Shown: positions 29,680-40,167, counted from the stretch's first letter. The stretch: DNA of 46,891 bases from Aquisalinus sp. (GCA_022763115.1 JALEGJ010000167.1:1-46891), one strand, 5' to 3'. Notes: a model not told the origin generated them from the letters alone. Made by a program: numbers and translations.

Positions 29680-30624
29680 ATGACCCTTGCCATCATTGTA
29701 ATGCTCATTGTGGCAGGGCTGATCTTGCATGGCGTCAGCTACAAGAGAACAGTAGAGAACCGCTTCCACCCGTCTGGCGATTTTATCACCGTCAACGGGA
29801 CGCGGTTGCATTACCTTGATCTGAACCCCGAAGCTGACGGCATTCCGCTGCTTCTTATGCATGGAGCCAGTTCCAGTCTTGCAGACATGAAACTCGCGCT
29901 GGGCAGTCTTGCAGACGAGCATCGGCTCATCCTGATTGACAGACCCGGCTGTGGATTTTCGCAAAGCTGCGCGCAGGTTGGTGAACTGCGGCAACAGGCA
30001 AAACTGCTTGATGCTTTCCTTGCAGATCTGGGTGTCGAAAAAGCGATTCTGATCGGTCAGAGCCTTGGCACTGCGGTCGCTCTATCGATGGCCATTCACT
30101 ACAGGCAACGCGTTGCCGGGCTTTTATTGCTGGCACCTGTTAGTCACCGCTGGCCGGGAGGCGTTGACTGGTACAATCATGCCGCAAGATTGCCCCTGAT
30201 TGGGTGGTTTTTCTGCCACGCCATTATTCCACTCTATGGCAGGCTTAATGGTGAGACCGTTACCCGACAGGCATTCTGGCCTAACGAGATGCCGGAAGGA
30301 TATGTAGAGAATGCCCAAGCCCCTCTGGTTTTTCGCCCCATGACGTTCAGGGCAAACGCCGAAGTCATAGCCAGTCTTTATCCGCAGATCAGCAAGATGG
30401 AAAAAGAATACGCTAATCTCAAAGTGCCCGTGCGGATACTGGCCGGCACCCATGATGCGGTTGTGCTCTCGACCATTCATGGCATGTCGTTGAAGGACAA
30501 GGTTGCCGGTGCGACGCTTCGATATATTTCAAACACAGGTCATCCGCTGCATCATTTCTGTCTGCCGGAAATTCGCGAGGAACTGGGCCAGCTGCAAACT
30601 GATTTGACAGAAAAGAGCCAATAA
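29680..30624 (+). CDS. Alpha/beta hydrolase
   Basis: 314 residues; substrate unknown. An N-terminal hydrophobic segment (LAIIVMLIVAGLILHGVSY) suggests a membrane anchor. The fold shows the oxyanion-hole motif LLLMHGASSS, nucleophile elbow IGQSLGTAVALS, a probable acid in AGTHDAVVL and a histidine in NTGHPLHHF, so the catalytic triad looks complete. It starts 27 bases after tpiA and may be cotranscribed with it. Confidence 0.85.
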   Translation: MTLAIIVMLIVAGLILHGVSYKRTVENRFHPSGDFITVNGTRLHYLDLNPEADGIPLLLMHGASSSLADMKLALGSLADEHRLILIDRPGCGFSQSCAQVGELRQQAKLLDAFLADLGVEKAILIGQSLGTAVALSMAIHYRQRVAGLLLLAPVSHRWPGGVDWYNHAARLPLIGWFFCHAIIPLYGRLNGETVTRQAFWPNEMPEGYVENAQAPLVFRPMTFRANAEVIASLYPQISKMEKEYANLKVPVRILAGTHDAVVLSTIHGMSLKDKVAGATLRYISNTGHPLHHFCLPEIREELGQLQTDLTEKSQ

Positions 30625-30702
30625 GGAAGGCTTGGCAAGCTGATCGTGTTTGACTATATGCAGTCCTCTTGAGGCCGGTTGAGCCGCAATCAGAGATTTT
30701 CC

Positions 30703-31161
30703 ATGTTCACGATTTTTCTTGTTTTACAGGTATTTGTTGTCATCGCGCTTATTACACTGGTGCTGTTGCAAAAGTCTGATGGCGGTGCGCTGGGCATCGG
30801 TGGGGGCGGGGGCGGTGGCCTGATGAGCGGTCGCGGTACAGCCAACACGCTTACCCGCATGACATCCATTCTTGGCGCTGTCTTTATGCTCAACTCCCTC
30901 GGTCTCGGCATATATGCGCCTAAAGGCGTGGATCAGGCAGAAATCGCGCGTGAACTGACGGGTGATGATAATTCTCTTCTGGCACCTGACGACGGCAACA
31001 TCACCGCTGATGATCTTCTTGAAGGATTTGGTGTTGATGCCACGGACGAGGATGCGCCAGCCAGCGATGATCTGCTGAGCCTTCCGGTTGCGCCGGAGGC
31101 ATCAGACAATGAGGCCGCTGAGCAAGAAGCCGAGGCTGAAGACGATTCCTCTCCTCAATAA
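30703..31161 (+). CDS. secG: Preprotein translocase subunit SecG
   Basis: Small accessory subunit of the SecYEG channel; 152 residues. Two membrane helices (FTIFLVLQVFVVIALITLVL and MTSILGAVFMLNSLGLGIYA) flank the diagnostic loop QKSDGGALGIGGGGGG. The C-terminal 75 residues are an acidic Asp/Glu/Ala tail, common in this class. I chose ATG 30703; a TTG at 30679 with GAGG upstream would add eight residues. The tpiA-secG-pyrG-eno order is usual in alphaproteobacteria. Confidence 0.93.
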   Translation: MFTIFLVLQVFVVIALITLVLLQKSDGGALGIGGGGGGGLMSGRGTANTLTRMTSILGAVFMLNSLGLGIYAPKGVDQAEIARELTGDDNSLLAPDDGNITADDLLEGFGVDATDEDAPASDDLLSLPVAPEASDNEAAEQEAEAEDDSSPQ

Positions 31162-31194
31162 AATTTACTGACAGCACAGAAACAGCCTTCCTAA

Positions 31195-32856
<1,662 letters not shown>

Positions 32857-32864
32857 GTCTGCTG

Positions 32865-33338
32865 CTAAACAGCACTTTCACGCGATGTACGATCTACACG
32901 CATGGCCGGTCTGAGGCTAAGCTGGTCAATCGCGTAGAGGCGGAAAGGGGCCTTTTGCTCTGCTGTCAGCAGATTATAGGCGCCACCAGCGGAAAGACTG
33001 GCGCGGGCTTTCTCGGCCTGTGACTTGGCCTGCCATTCTGCACGCCGTGCTGCCCGAATGCGATCTCGGGTGACGGCTTCTCCGTTCCGATATTTGCGGG
33101 CCTGATTGCTGACGATCCGGCTCTTCTGGACATCTGACAACTCATTCTGGAAGAAGTCCTCTGCCAGAAGATCGACCATCTTCTTCTGATCCGGCGTCAG
33201 ATGTGACCAGATCTGGCCAACCTGAGAGAAGGGGGTCTCGACCTGTCCGCCTGATTGAGCCACTGCTTGCCCTGACAGGGAAACACAAAAACTGAATCCG
33301 ATCGCGCATCCTGCGACGAAAGCTTTACTAAACGACAT
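32865..33338 (-). CDS. Secreted protein of unknown function
   Basis: 157 residues, no family recognised. It has a clear signal peptide (FSKAFVAGCAIGFSFCVSLS, cleavage probably after QAVAQ). The mature part is mostly charged and helical (LTPDQKKMVDLLAEDFFQNE; RDRIRAARRAEWQAKSQAEK), with no cysteine. ATG 33338 has GGAG at good spacing; a TTG two codons earlier is less likely. It is divergent from rpmF and convergent with pyrG. Likely periplasmic. Confidence 0.75.
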   Translation of the reverse strand: MSFSKAFVAGCAIGFSFCVSLSGQAVAQSGGQVETPFSQVGQIWSHLTPDQKKMVDLLAEDFFQNELSDVQKSRIVSNQARKYRNGEAVTRDRIRAARRAEWQAKSQAEKARASLSAGGAYNLLTAEQKAPFRLYAIDQLSLRPAMRVDRTSRESAV

Positions 33339-33544
33339 ACGCAACTCCGTTACGCAATCAGCTTTAGCAGCGTCAGGTTGAAGGCTTTTGAAGTGAAATG
33401 TTGCAATTATAGAGGTTGCGATTAACCAAGCGGGAATGCGCGCTAACCATCTTTATTTTCTTGCAAAGCGCAGGATGACTAGGTATGTGCTGCGGTTCAG
33501 ATCAGATTTTTGACACTCAAACCCGGAATTTCGACGAGGCACTT

Positions 33545-33724
33545 ATGGCTGTCCCCAAGAGTAAAATCACCCGTTCCAAGCGCGGTATGCGCCGCTCGCA
33601 CGACAAATTGTCTCCTGCTGCATATATTGAAGACAAAAAGTCAGGCAATTTGCGCCGTAACCATCATATCGACCTGAAATCAGGTGAATATAATGGTCGT
33701 CAGGTGCTGGAGCCACGCGACTAA
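33545..33724 (+). CDS. rpmF: 50S ribosomal protein L32
   Basis: 59-residue structural protein of the large subunit. It begins [20 protein letters not shown], the L32 signature, and ends with an [18 protein letters not shown] segment. It has no cysteines, so it is the zinc-independent form. GAGG lies before the ATG; the upstream open frame is not coding. A possible promoter is TTGCAA (33461) with a 17-base spacer to TATGTG (33484). A strong terminator follows, so it is probably a single-gene transcript. Confidence 0.96.
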   Translation: MAVPKSKITRSKRGMRRSHDKLSPAAYIEDKKSGNLRRNHHIDLKSGEYNGRQVLEPRD

Positions 33725-33762
33725 TCGCGGCTACCGCAGATTTCAACTTTTCGATTTTGAAC

Positions 33763-33804
33763 AGGGCCGTGACCTGGAAACAGGTTCGGCCCTTGCCTTG
33801 TTTT
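33763..33804 (+). terminator. Intrinsic terminator after rpmF
   Basis: A 13-bp GC-rich stem, with one bulged T and an A/T-for-G wobble region, closes on a GAAA tetraloop (AGGGCCG...CCTG GAAA CAGG...CGGCCCT, 33763-33793). It is followed by a T-rich stretch TTGTTTT at 33798-33804, about 40 bases after the rpmF stop. Confidence 0.75.
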
Positions 33805-33913
33805 GGCCATTTCCACCTGCCAGACTCTCGTTAACGTTGTTCGTTGTTAACGGTTTTCGGCCAGTTAAAGTTAATTGCTTTGCCGGGCGTCCAGAAAAAG
33901 GTGAAACAAGGCC

Positions 33914-34651
33914 ATGAAATTTTCCCCTGAACTACACGAGTTTGTGCGTCCCGTTCTGCGGCTCGCAGTGCTGACTGGCATCGTCACCGGGCTTTCTGCC
34001 TGTGTGACAACCGAAGATCGCTATGCGCGCCTTTATGATGCGTGTGATGCACGGGCCAATGTCTGCTTCAGCCAATGCAGTGGCTATTCACTGTCGCAAG
34101 GGCGTGACCAATGCCAGCGCGATTGTGCGGTGGAAGCGGATCGCTGTTTCGCGGATATCAGCGCGCTGGCCGCCAGAGAGTCAGCTTATTACGCCAGCCG
34201 CACGAGTTTTTATGGCCGTTATGGTGCCTGGTATCCGGGGCGCGGTTATCAGTATGGGCCGCATGGCTATCCTTACGGATATGGCTATGGTCGCTCCGGC
34301 TATGGATACGGCCGCTCGGGCTATGACCGCGACAGGGATCGGGATCGGGATCGTGGGCGCTCATCCAGTAGCGAATATCCGCTGACAGAAACACGGCGCA
34401 GCGACGGCAAACCGAATACAGAGCGTCAGAAGCCACTGCCTGGTACAACGACCAGACCATCAGCAGCGCCATCACGGCCAACTGGCAAGCCCAACAGCAG
34501 CAAGCCGACCCTGCCGAATACCCCTAAACCTGCAGCGCCGGTCAAGCCTGCGACACCGAAGCCAGCGCCACCTAAGCCAACCCCAGCGAAACCGGCAACG
34601 CCGAAGCCTTCAAGCGAGCGCAAGCCGAGCAAGGAAATTGAACGCGAATAG
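33914..34651 (+). CDS. Putative cysteine-patterned lipoprotein
   Basis: 245 residues, function unknown. A signal peptide ends in the lipobox LSAC (Cys30), so the protein is probably lipid-anchored. Residues 44-78 hold six cysteines in a mirror pattern, C-x6-C-x3-C-x11-C-x3-C-x6-C. Then come a Tyr/Gly-rich stretch with a repeated YGYGRSGYGYGRSGY unit, a DRDRDRDRDRGR run, and a Pro/Lys-rich tail (PKPAPPKPTPAKPATPKP) that could span the periplasm or bind peptidoglycan. It stands alone between two terminators. I infer envelope location only. Confidence 0.75.
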   Translation: MKFSPELHEFVRPVLRLAVLTGIVTGLSACVTTEDRYARLYDACDARANVCFSQCSGYSLSQGRDQCQRDCAVEADRCFADISALAARESAYYASRTSFYGRYGAWYPGRGYQYGPHGYPYGYGYGRSGYGYGRSGYDRDRDRDRDRGRSSSSEYPLTETRRSDGKPNTERQKPLPGTTTRPSAAPSRPTGKPNSSKPTLPNTPKPAAPVKPATPKPAPPKPTPAKPATPKPSSERKPSKEIERE

Positions 34652-34680
34652 GCTTTTGTCAGTATCTCCTTACAATATAG

Positions 34681-34705
34681 CGCCGCCTGAAAGGGCGGCG
34701 TTTTT
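34681..34705 (+). terminator. Intrinsic terminator after the lipoprotein gene
   Basis: A stem CGCCGCC / GGCGGCG with a short loop (34681-34700) is followed by TTTTT. It lies 30 bases after the stop codon and 66 bases before eno. Confidence 0.85.
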
Positions 34706-34737
34706 GTGTCTTGCGGATCGTTCCACCACGGGCCTAG

Positions 34738-36051
<1,314 letters not shown>

Positions 36052-36491
36052 GCCTCCGGGTGGCCGCCTTGAGCGGCTATCGCAAATGCTGTCAATCAAT
36101 TCATTTTGGTTTTCCGCTTTTAAGTGCTGGTTGAGAAAAACGGCGGCTTTTTATTTGTAATCGGGGAATTTTTGCGCAAGGGTTTCGGCGCCACGATTTT
36201 TGGTGAGGCGAAATTGCGGGCCGAAAAAGCCAGTAATAACAGCGTGTTACAATCTAAAAATTTGCGACAATATAAATTGTGCGAGATTTATTCGCTGGCT
36301 GGGGCGGTGTTTCAATATGCCCTTGAAACTTCCCGGCTATACGCCTCGAGTGTCTTAGTGCTCACCCTCGAGTGTCTTAGTGCTCACCAGTGTCTGCAAA
36401 ACAAACATAAAGCGGCGTATGTAAATTCTTATCGAAGCGACATGCGCAACTTACAGAAGCATCCTGCAAGTCAGCGGAATATATGCTAGCT
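36052..36491 (+). other. Intergenic stretch after eno, no gene seen
   Basis: About 440 bases, AT-richer than eno. A 121-codon open frame at 36124-36489 has no family resemblance, no good ribosome binding site and unusual composition, and I do not count it as a gene. A weak GCCGC/GCGGC hairpin lies at 36063-36077 without a T run. The stretch contains the 22-base tandem repeat at 36344 and presumably the promoter of the membrane protein at 36526. Confidence 0.5.
36344..36387 (+). repeat. Two tandem copies of a 22-bp unit
   Basis: CCTCGAGTGTCTTAGTGCTCAC occurs twice head to tail without mismatch (36344-36365 and 36366-36387), and CCAGTGTCT then looks like a degenerate start of a third. The unit includes CTCGAG. 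It lies about 140 bases before the membrane protein gene. Confidence 0.9.
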
Positions 36492-36516
36492 TTCTCCGGC
36501 ACAGTATTCCGGAGAA
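36492..36516 (+). promoter_or_regulatory. Inverted repeat covering the ribosome binding site of the next gene
   Basis: A perfect 8-bp inverted repeat, TTCTCCGG / CCGGAGAA, with a nine-base loop. The right arm contains GGAGAA, the only good Shine-Dalgarno for the ATG at 36526. Folded in RNA it would hide the ribosome binding site; as DNA it could be a dimeric operator. No T run follows, so it is not a terminator. Confidence 0.6.
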
Positions 36517-36525
36517 GATATCCGT

Positions 36526-37470
36526 ATGTTCAAGGCAGCTGGTGAGTTCTCTCAGAATATTGGTAATGCATTCCAGTTGTTCGGCACGACGCTTCAAGCT
36601 GCCGCAAAATATCCGGTCTTTATTTTTCCTCTCATTCTGGTTTGGTGTATCTACGCTCCCTCAGTAATTTATCTTCACTTCCACCATGATTGGGATAACA
36701 CCAACGGCTGGGTCAATTTCGCTGTCATATTTGGCTCCTTCGTTGCATTATCCGTTTTAATTTCATCAGCGTGCTTCATTTTACTGGAACAGATTCGTCT
36801 TATTGAAACGGGTCACCGCCCTACTATAATCTCATCAATAAGTGTTGCCGCAGGGAACGTCATTCGCGCCCTCCCCGTGACCATGCTCTGGGCTGTGCTT
36901 TGGTTTATCATCAGCGTGATTGAAGTCATGCTCAGGAGAAAAAACGAAACCTCTGACAAGGAAGCCTCGCCGGAAAACATTGCCCGGACACTGGCAGGCG
37001 AAGGGACATATTCTCTTTCCAGTGCTTTTATGGATATGCTGAGCAAAGGTGTCAGGATGCTGGCTTTTTTGATTTTCCCGGCAATCGCCTGGGAAAAGCA
37101 TGATCGACCAATGCGACGAGGCATAGAGGTCGCGCGCGCTCACAGAACGGAGTTTGCTGCCGGGTTTGCCCTGACAGAGGTTGCTGCCGCTATTGTATTC
37201 CTGCCACCTGCGCTTGTTTTTTGGGCCTCATCTGAAGGCGTTGCCATAAGTGATAATGCGTGGTTCGCCACAATCATCTACATCGGGTTCGCGTGGAGCT
37301 TAATGCTCTTGCTGGAACAACTCTTCACGGCAGAACTGTATTTATGGGACATGAAATGGCGAGATGCTTGTGAAGCTGCTGCTCGCCAGGGCCTTCCAAA
37401 ACCTTCCATGCAAGACGTCCCAAAACCTTCTATCATAGATGGCAATGCGGACCTTGTTGCCCGTTACTAA
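36526..37470 (+). CDS. Multi-pass membrane protein of unknown function
   Basis: 314 residues with five or six membrane segments (for example VFIFPLILVWCIYAPSVIY, FVALSVLISSACFILLEQI, VTMLWAVLWFIISVIEVML, FALTEVAAAIVFLPPALVFW). The early part, an amphipathic stretch then a YPVFIFPLI segment, recalls DUF6159-type membrane proteins, but this is only a resemblance. A cytoplasmic-looking loop near residue 150 and a C-terminal KPSMQDVPKPSI repeat are other traits. The start is fixed by GGAGAA nine bases upstream. It is preceded by a long gap and convergent with the next gene. Confidence 0.75.
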   Translation: MFKAAGEFSQNIGNAFQLFGTTLQAAAKYPVFIFPLILVWCIYAPSVIYLHFHHDWDNTNGWVNFAVIFGSFVALSVLISSACFILLEQIRLIETGHRPTIISSISVAAGNVIRALPVTMLWAVLWFIISVIEVMLRRKNETSDKEASPENIARTLAGEGTYSLSSAFMDMLSKGVRMLAFLIFPAIAWEKHDRPMRRGIEVARAHRTEFAAGFALTEVAAAIVFLPPALVFWASSEGVAISDNAWFATIIYIGFAWSLMLLLEQLFTAELYLWDMKWRDACEAAARQGLPKPSMQDVPKPSIIDGNADLVARY

Positions 37471-37521
37471 CATAAACTTTCATTATAATATGACGTATAT
37501 CAACTAATACCCTACAATGTC

Positions 37522-38298
37522 TTAATTGCTAGAATCGTCATCTGCATTATCTGGAGTGATAGTAATCACAATGGGAACAGAGGTAACAAATGCAGGATCA
37601 AATTTTAACCTTGACTGCATAATCATAGATTTCGCCTTCTCATCATATCCAAAGAACTCAGAAGAGCTCATGACTGGAAATTCCGTATGCCCATCGTAAA
37701 GACGCGCTGGCACAACACCGACTGAGAAGAAGCCATTTTCGTAATTAAACAGATCGCTTACTGAAAAATCATATCCAGATTGCAAGAGTTGCGGTTGCTG
37801 TGTCTCAAGATCGAAATAGAAAAGAGAACCGCTATCATCACAGCTAAGTCTATTATCACTATCAGTATCTTCTCGAATAGCCGCGATTATAAGCCCGCGT
37901 ACTTTATCTGCTTTGACAATGTCCCATGCGATAATATGCGTACGCTCATTAAACGCGACTTGTGATATATCGTCATAAGCTACAAGCAAATTTGTAGAAC
38001 TATTTGAGTAACAACCACCATTCAAATAACCTGAGTTCGGTCCTTCATAGGTGCTATTAAGATCATATATGTATCCAACATATAAACTTCGATTAGGAGT
38101 TGCATGTACCAGTGTTGGAGGAAGGATTACCGGTGCTGTACTGGGGGCCAAAACTGGAATTCCACTGTCTGGTGTGGAACTGTCGGCATCACTGAGTTCT
38201 GCAATAGGGCTAACTAAGTAGTACCCCCTATCATAAGCCAACATATAGACAGCAGACACAGACCCTATGGTCCACAATGCCCTTAGAAGCCACTTCAT
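37522..38298 (-). CDS. Membrane-anchored protein of unknown function, AT-rich
   Basis: 258 residues with one N-terminal anchor (WLLRALWTIGSVSAVYMLAY), a Ser/Pro-rich linker, then a probably extracytoplasmic domain. A segment DTDSDNRLS looks like a DxDxDN calcium loop, and two cysteines (GGCYS and LSCDD) may pair. No family recognised. AGGTGA lies eight bases before the ATG. The gene and its flanks are clearly richer in A+T than the surrounding genes (near 40% GC by eye against well over 50%), which suggests recent acquisition or weak selection. Confidence 0.7.
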   Translation of the reverse strand: MKWLLRALWTIGSVSAVYMLAYDRGYYLVSPIAELSDADSSTPDSGIPVLAPSTAPVILPPTLVHATPNRSLYVGYIYDLNSTYEGPNSGYLNGGCYSNSSTNLLVAYDDISQVAFNERTHIIAWDIVKADKVRGLIIAAIREDTDSDNRLSCDDSGSLFYFDLETQQPQLLQSGYDFSVSDLFNYENGFFSVGVVPARLYDGHTEFPVMSSSEFFGYDEKAKSMIMQSRLKFDPAFVTSVPIVITITPDNADDDSSN

Positions 38299-38377
38299 TT
38301 TTCAATCACCTAAGTTAAGAAATTTCAGAATACCTCATATTTTTTTTACTATCTGTAAATTCCGAAAAACAAGCGCC

Positions 38378-38821
38378 TCAATTCTGCCAGAGGCCGTGCT
38401 GGATGCCGCCCAGGAAATAGATTGCGAAGGTTCCCTGCCCCGGGATTTCTGTGGCACGCATGGCGAACTCACCGCCGGCTTCTTCTGCCGCCTTGATGGC
38501 AGCCTCAATATCTTCCACCAGGGTATACGGACGGACAACCGGTTCTTCATCTTCACGCATTGGGGCGCGCACACCGATGCGGCCACCGCCAGCAAGATCT
38601 GCGACGCGGGCATTGCCGAGCATCGGCTCCGGCTCGCTGAAGGTGACACCATGCTGGGCCGCAAGTGCGGCGCACGTTGCATCAACTTCCGGGGTAACGA
38701 TTTCAAGATATTGAACCTGCACAGTATTTATCTCCGTGTTGTCTGGGGCTTCGGCAAAGGAGGCCGTTGTGAACGCGATGGTACCAAATGTCATGGTTAG
38801 AAAAGCAATCAGGGTTTTCAT
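38378..38821 (-). CDS. Secreted VOC/glyoxalase-fold-like protein
   Basis: 147 residues with a signal peptide (LIAFLTMTFGTIAFTTASFA). The mature part resembles a single vicinal-oxygen-chelate module: YLEIVTPEVDATCAALAAQH, then RVADLAGGGRIGVRAPM, a paired-helix segment IEAAIKAAEEAGGE, and IYFLGGIQHGLWQ at the end. No enzyme activity can be assigned, and metal ligands are not obvious. GAGG lies five bases before the ATG. Upstream is a 645-base gap with an SOS promoter pointing at this gene from about 400 bases away. Confidence 0.75.
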   Translation of the reverse strand: MKTLIAFLTMTFGTIAFTTASFAEAPDNTEINTVQVQYLEIVTPEVDATCAALAAQHGVTFSEPEPMLGNARVADLAGGGRIGVRAPMREDEEPVVRPYTLVEDIEAAIKAAEEAGGEFAMRATEIPGQGTFAIYFLGGIQHGLWQN

Positions 38822-39225
38822 AAAGGCCTCATAAAAGAACAGAAGTATTGTTAGACAACATTACCACAATGGGTCTGCTTTACCAGTCACCCAAACCTTT
38901 CCGGGTGGTGTTCAGAGCGCCTTCCTGAAACCCGCTAGCATGATCTGCTACGTTTTCAGTAAATGTTCACGCCCTCTCCCGCCACAGGCGGATGGACGCC
39001 TCGCCTTTCGACAGGCACAAGGTATGGCGTGTTTGCCAGACCTGCTTGCCTCTCGAACCTGCCGCTTTTGCCGCAGGCTTTTCTTCATTCATCTGCCAGC
39101 TACATGCGTAAGGCTGCCGCCGAACACAGATGTCACCGCACAGGGAATAATCACCAGAATGTCAAAGAGCCGTCAGCTCATCTGAATGCGTTGACCAGCC
39201 TGAGTAGATGAAACCTCCCAGACAT
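38822..39225 (-). other. Intergenic region downstream of the SOS promoter
   Basis: About 400 bases read leftward from the LexA-controlled promoter. I see no recognised gene. Short frames on the minus strand include 39178-39225 (15 codons, its ATG directly after the LexA box) and 38948-39088 (46 codons, strongly basic with four cysteines, weak ribosome binding site). The stretch contains the second copy of the 18-base repeat and a CCTGC...GCAGG hairpin near 39057-39078. It could hold a small RNA, a tiny peptide gene or a long leader for the VOC-like gene. Confidence 0.45.
38942..38959 (+). repeat. Dispersed repeat copy 2
   Basis: The same 18 bases as 21632-21649, with weaker similarity continuing to the right. 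Read on the minus strand, both copies give GAAAACGTAGCAGATC (Glu-Asn-Val-Ala-Asp in one frame), in otherwise unlike surroundings. Confidence 0.6.
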
Positions 39226-39259
39226 GAACATATATAGAACATTATATGCTAAAAGTCAA
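39226..39259 (-). promoter_or_regulatory. SOS promoter: sigma70 elements overlapped by a perfect LexA box
   Basis: On the minus strand, TTGACT (39254-39259) is followed by a 17-base spacer and TATATA (39231-39236). The -10 lies exactly in the N7 of GTTCTATATATGTTC (39226-39240), a perfect alphaproteobacterial LexA box. Transcription should begin near 39224 and run leftward, so LexA would block it until DNA damage. The gene it serves is not clear. Confidence 0.75.
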
Positions 39260-39466
39260 GGAATATTTCACCAATCCAGGATCACCTGCCTTATGGCCTT
39301 GGTTTCTGCTGGCGCGCAGTACGTTTTTAGTGAGTCAAATGCCACGTTCTTCGACACGCCCCAGACAAGCCTGTGGCGGCTCAGAATGAGGCATTTTGAC
39401 GCGTTCCATTAACACCTGCCACATCCTTAGCCAGCAGCCCTGCGTCAGAGCAATTGTCCGGTACTC
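39241..39466. other. Intergenic stretch right of the SOS promoter, no gene seen
   Basis: A plus-strand frame of 62 codons (39224-39412) begins inside the LexA box and matches no family. An internal ATG at 39293 would give 39 residues. I do not count it as a gene. No terminator is evident for the minus-strand gene that ends at 39467. Confidence 0.4.
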
Positions 39467-39646
39467 CTAGCGCCGTGTGCGCAACAGCAGCAGGGAAATG
39501 GCAATGCCGCCAAAGGCAATGAACAGATTTGGCACCAGCACAATGGTGAAGGGTGACAAGCCTAGCGCTTCCAGCACACCCAGAATGGCAGCGAGAGAGC
39601 AGAAAATCAGAACGAAGTAGAGGAAGTATCGCAACAGTTTGTCCAT
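39467..39646 (-). CDS. Small membrane protein
   Basis: 59 residues, two predicted membrane helices (LLRYFLYFVLIFCSLAAILG and FTIVLVPNLFIAFGGIAISL) with a basic end (RTRR). Function unknown. GGAG lies seven bases before ATG 39646; an ATG four codons earlier is possible. It is on the same strand as, and 79 bases after, the NTF2-like gene. Confidence 0.55.
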   Translation of the reverse strand: MDKLLRYFLYFVLIFCSLAAILGVLEALGLSPFTIVLVPNLFIAFGGIAISLLLLRTRR

Positions 39647-39725
39647 ATCAGACTCCATTGATGGCTCTTGTCAGATCAGGAGCCTATCAGGACTGCGCCG
39701 CCCGGACCATAGACCGGCGATGTCT

Positions 39726-40118
39726 TCACGGCATGTCAGTCGGCGTGCCCTGATGAAACCTCAGCTGCCAGTTTCCTGACTGCCGGGTCCAGATGGATGT
39801 CCTGTTGGCAAACTGCACCTTCTCGCCGTCGACAACTTCGCTGATATAGGTCGTCTGGACCACTTCATAAGACAGATATCTGGCGCTGAAATGCGGCAAA
39901 GGGAGTTTTGCCCTGATGTCGGTTTTCCCCTGTGAGCCGAAGAACATCTCTTCCCGGCGATAGCGCTTCCCGGATCGTCCGAACTCGAAGAAATCTTTTG
40001 CGAGGATCTGCGCCATATACTGATCGTCAAAGCGGGTTTCGGCCTGCCACAGGCTTTCTTCCAGTTGGCGAAGCGTTTCCAGCAGATCAGGTTCTACGGG
40101 TTTGTCCTGGTCGTCCAT
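39726..40118 (-). CDS. NTF2-like (DUF4440-type) protein
   Basis: 130 residues. The sequence runs as a compact cone-shaped NTF2-like fold: helix LRQLEESLWQAETRFDDQYM, then AKDFFEFGRSGKRYRREEM, and the strand-rich end RTSIWTRQSGNWQLRFHQGT typical of DUF4440 proteins. Members bind small molecules or have unknown roles, so no activity can be assigned. No strong ribosome binding site is seen. It follows the lipase-like gene by 49 bases on the same strand. Confidence 0.75.
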   Translation of the reverse strand: MDDQDKPVEPDLLETLRQLEESLWQAETRFDDQYMAQILAKDFFEFGRSGKRYRREEMFFGSQGKTDIRAKLPLPHFSARYLSYEVVQTTYISEVVDGEKVQFANRTSIWTRQSGNWQLRFHQGTPTDMP

Positions 40119-40167
40119 AGCGTGATGCGGATGCTACCGTGACGGCTGGTCAGGCGCCTTTGGGACA

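Noticed and set aside
33684..33917. A frame between rpmF and the lipoprotein gene
   Set aside because: It overlaps the end of rpmF and the whole terminator, so it is not a gene.
36344..36387. CRISPR array
   Set aside because: The two units are directly adjacent with no spacers, so it is a simple tandem duplication.
36124..36489. A 121-codon frame in the gap after eno
   Set aside because: No good ribosome binding site or family. It contains the tandem repeat and an atypical composition, so it was described as intergenic.
39224..39412. A 62-codon plus-strand frame starting in the LexA box
   Set aside because: Its ATG lies inside the operator and the promoter points the other way. No family resemblance.
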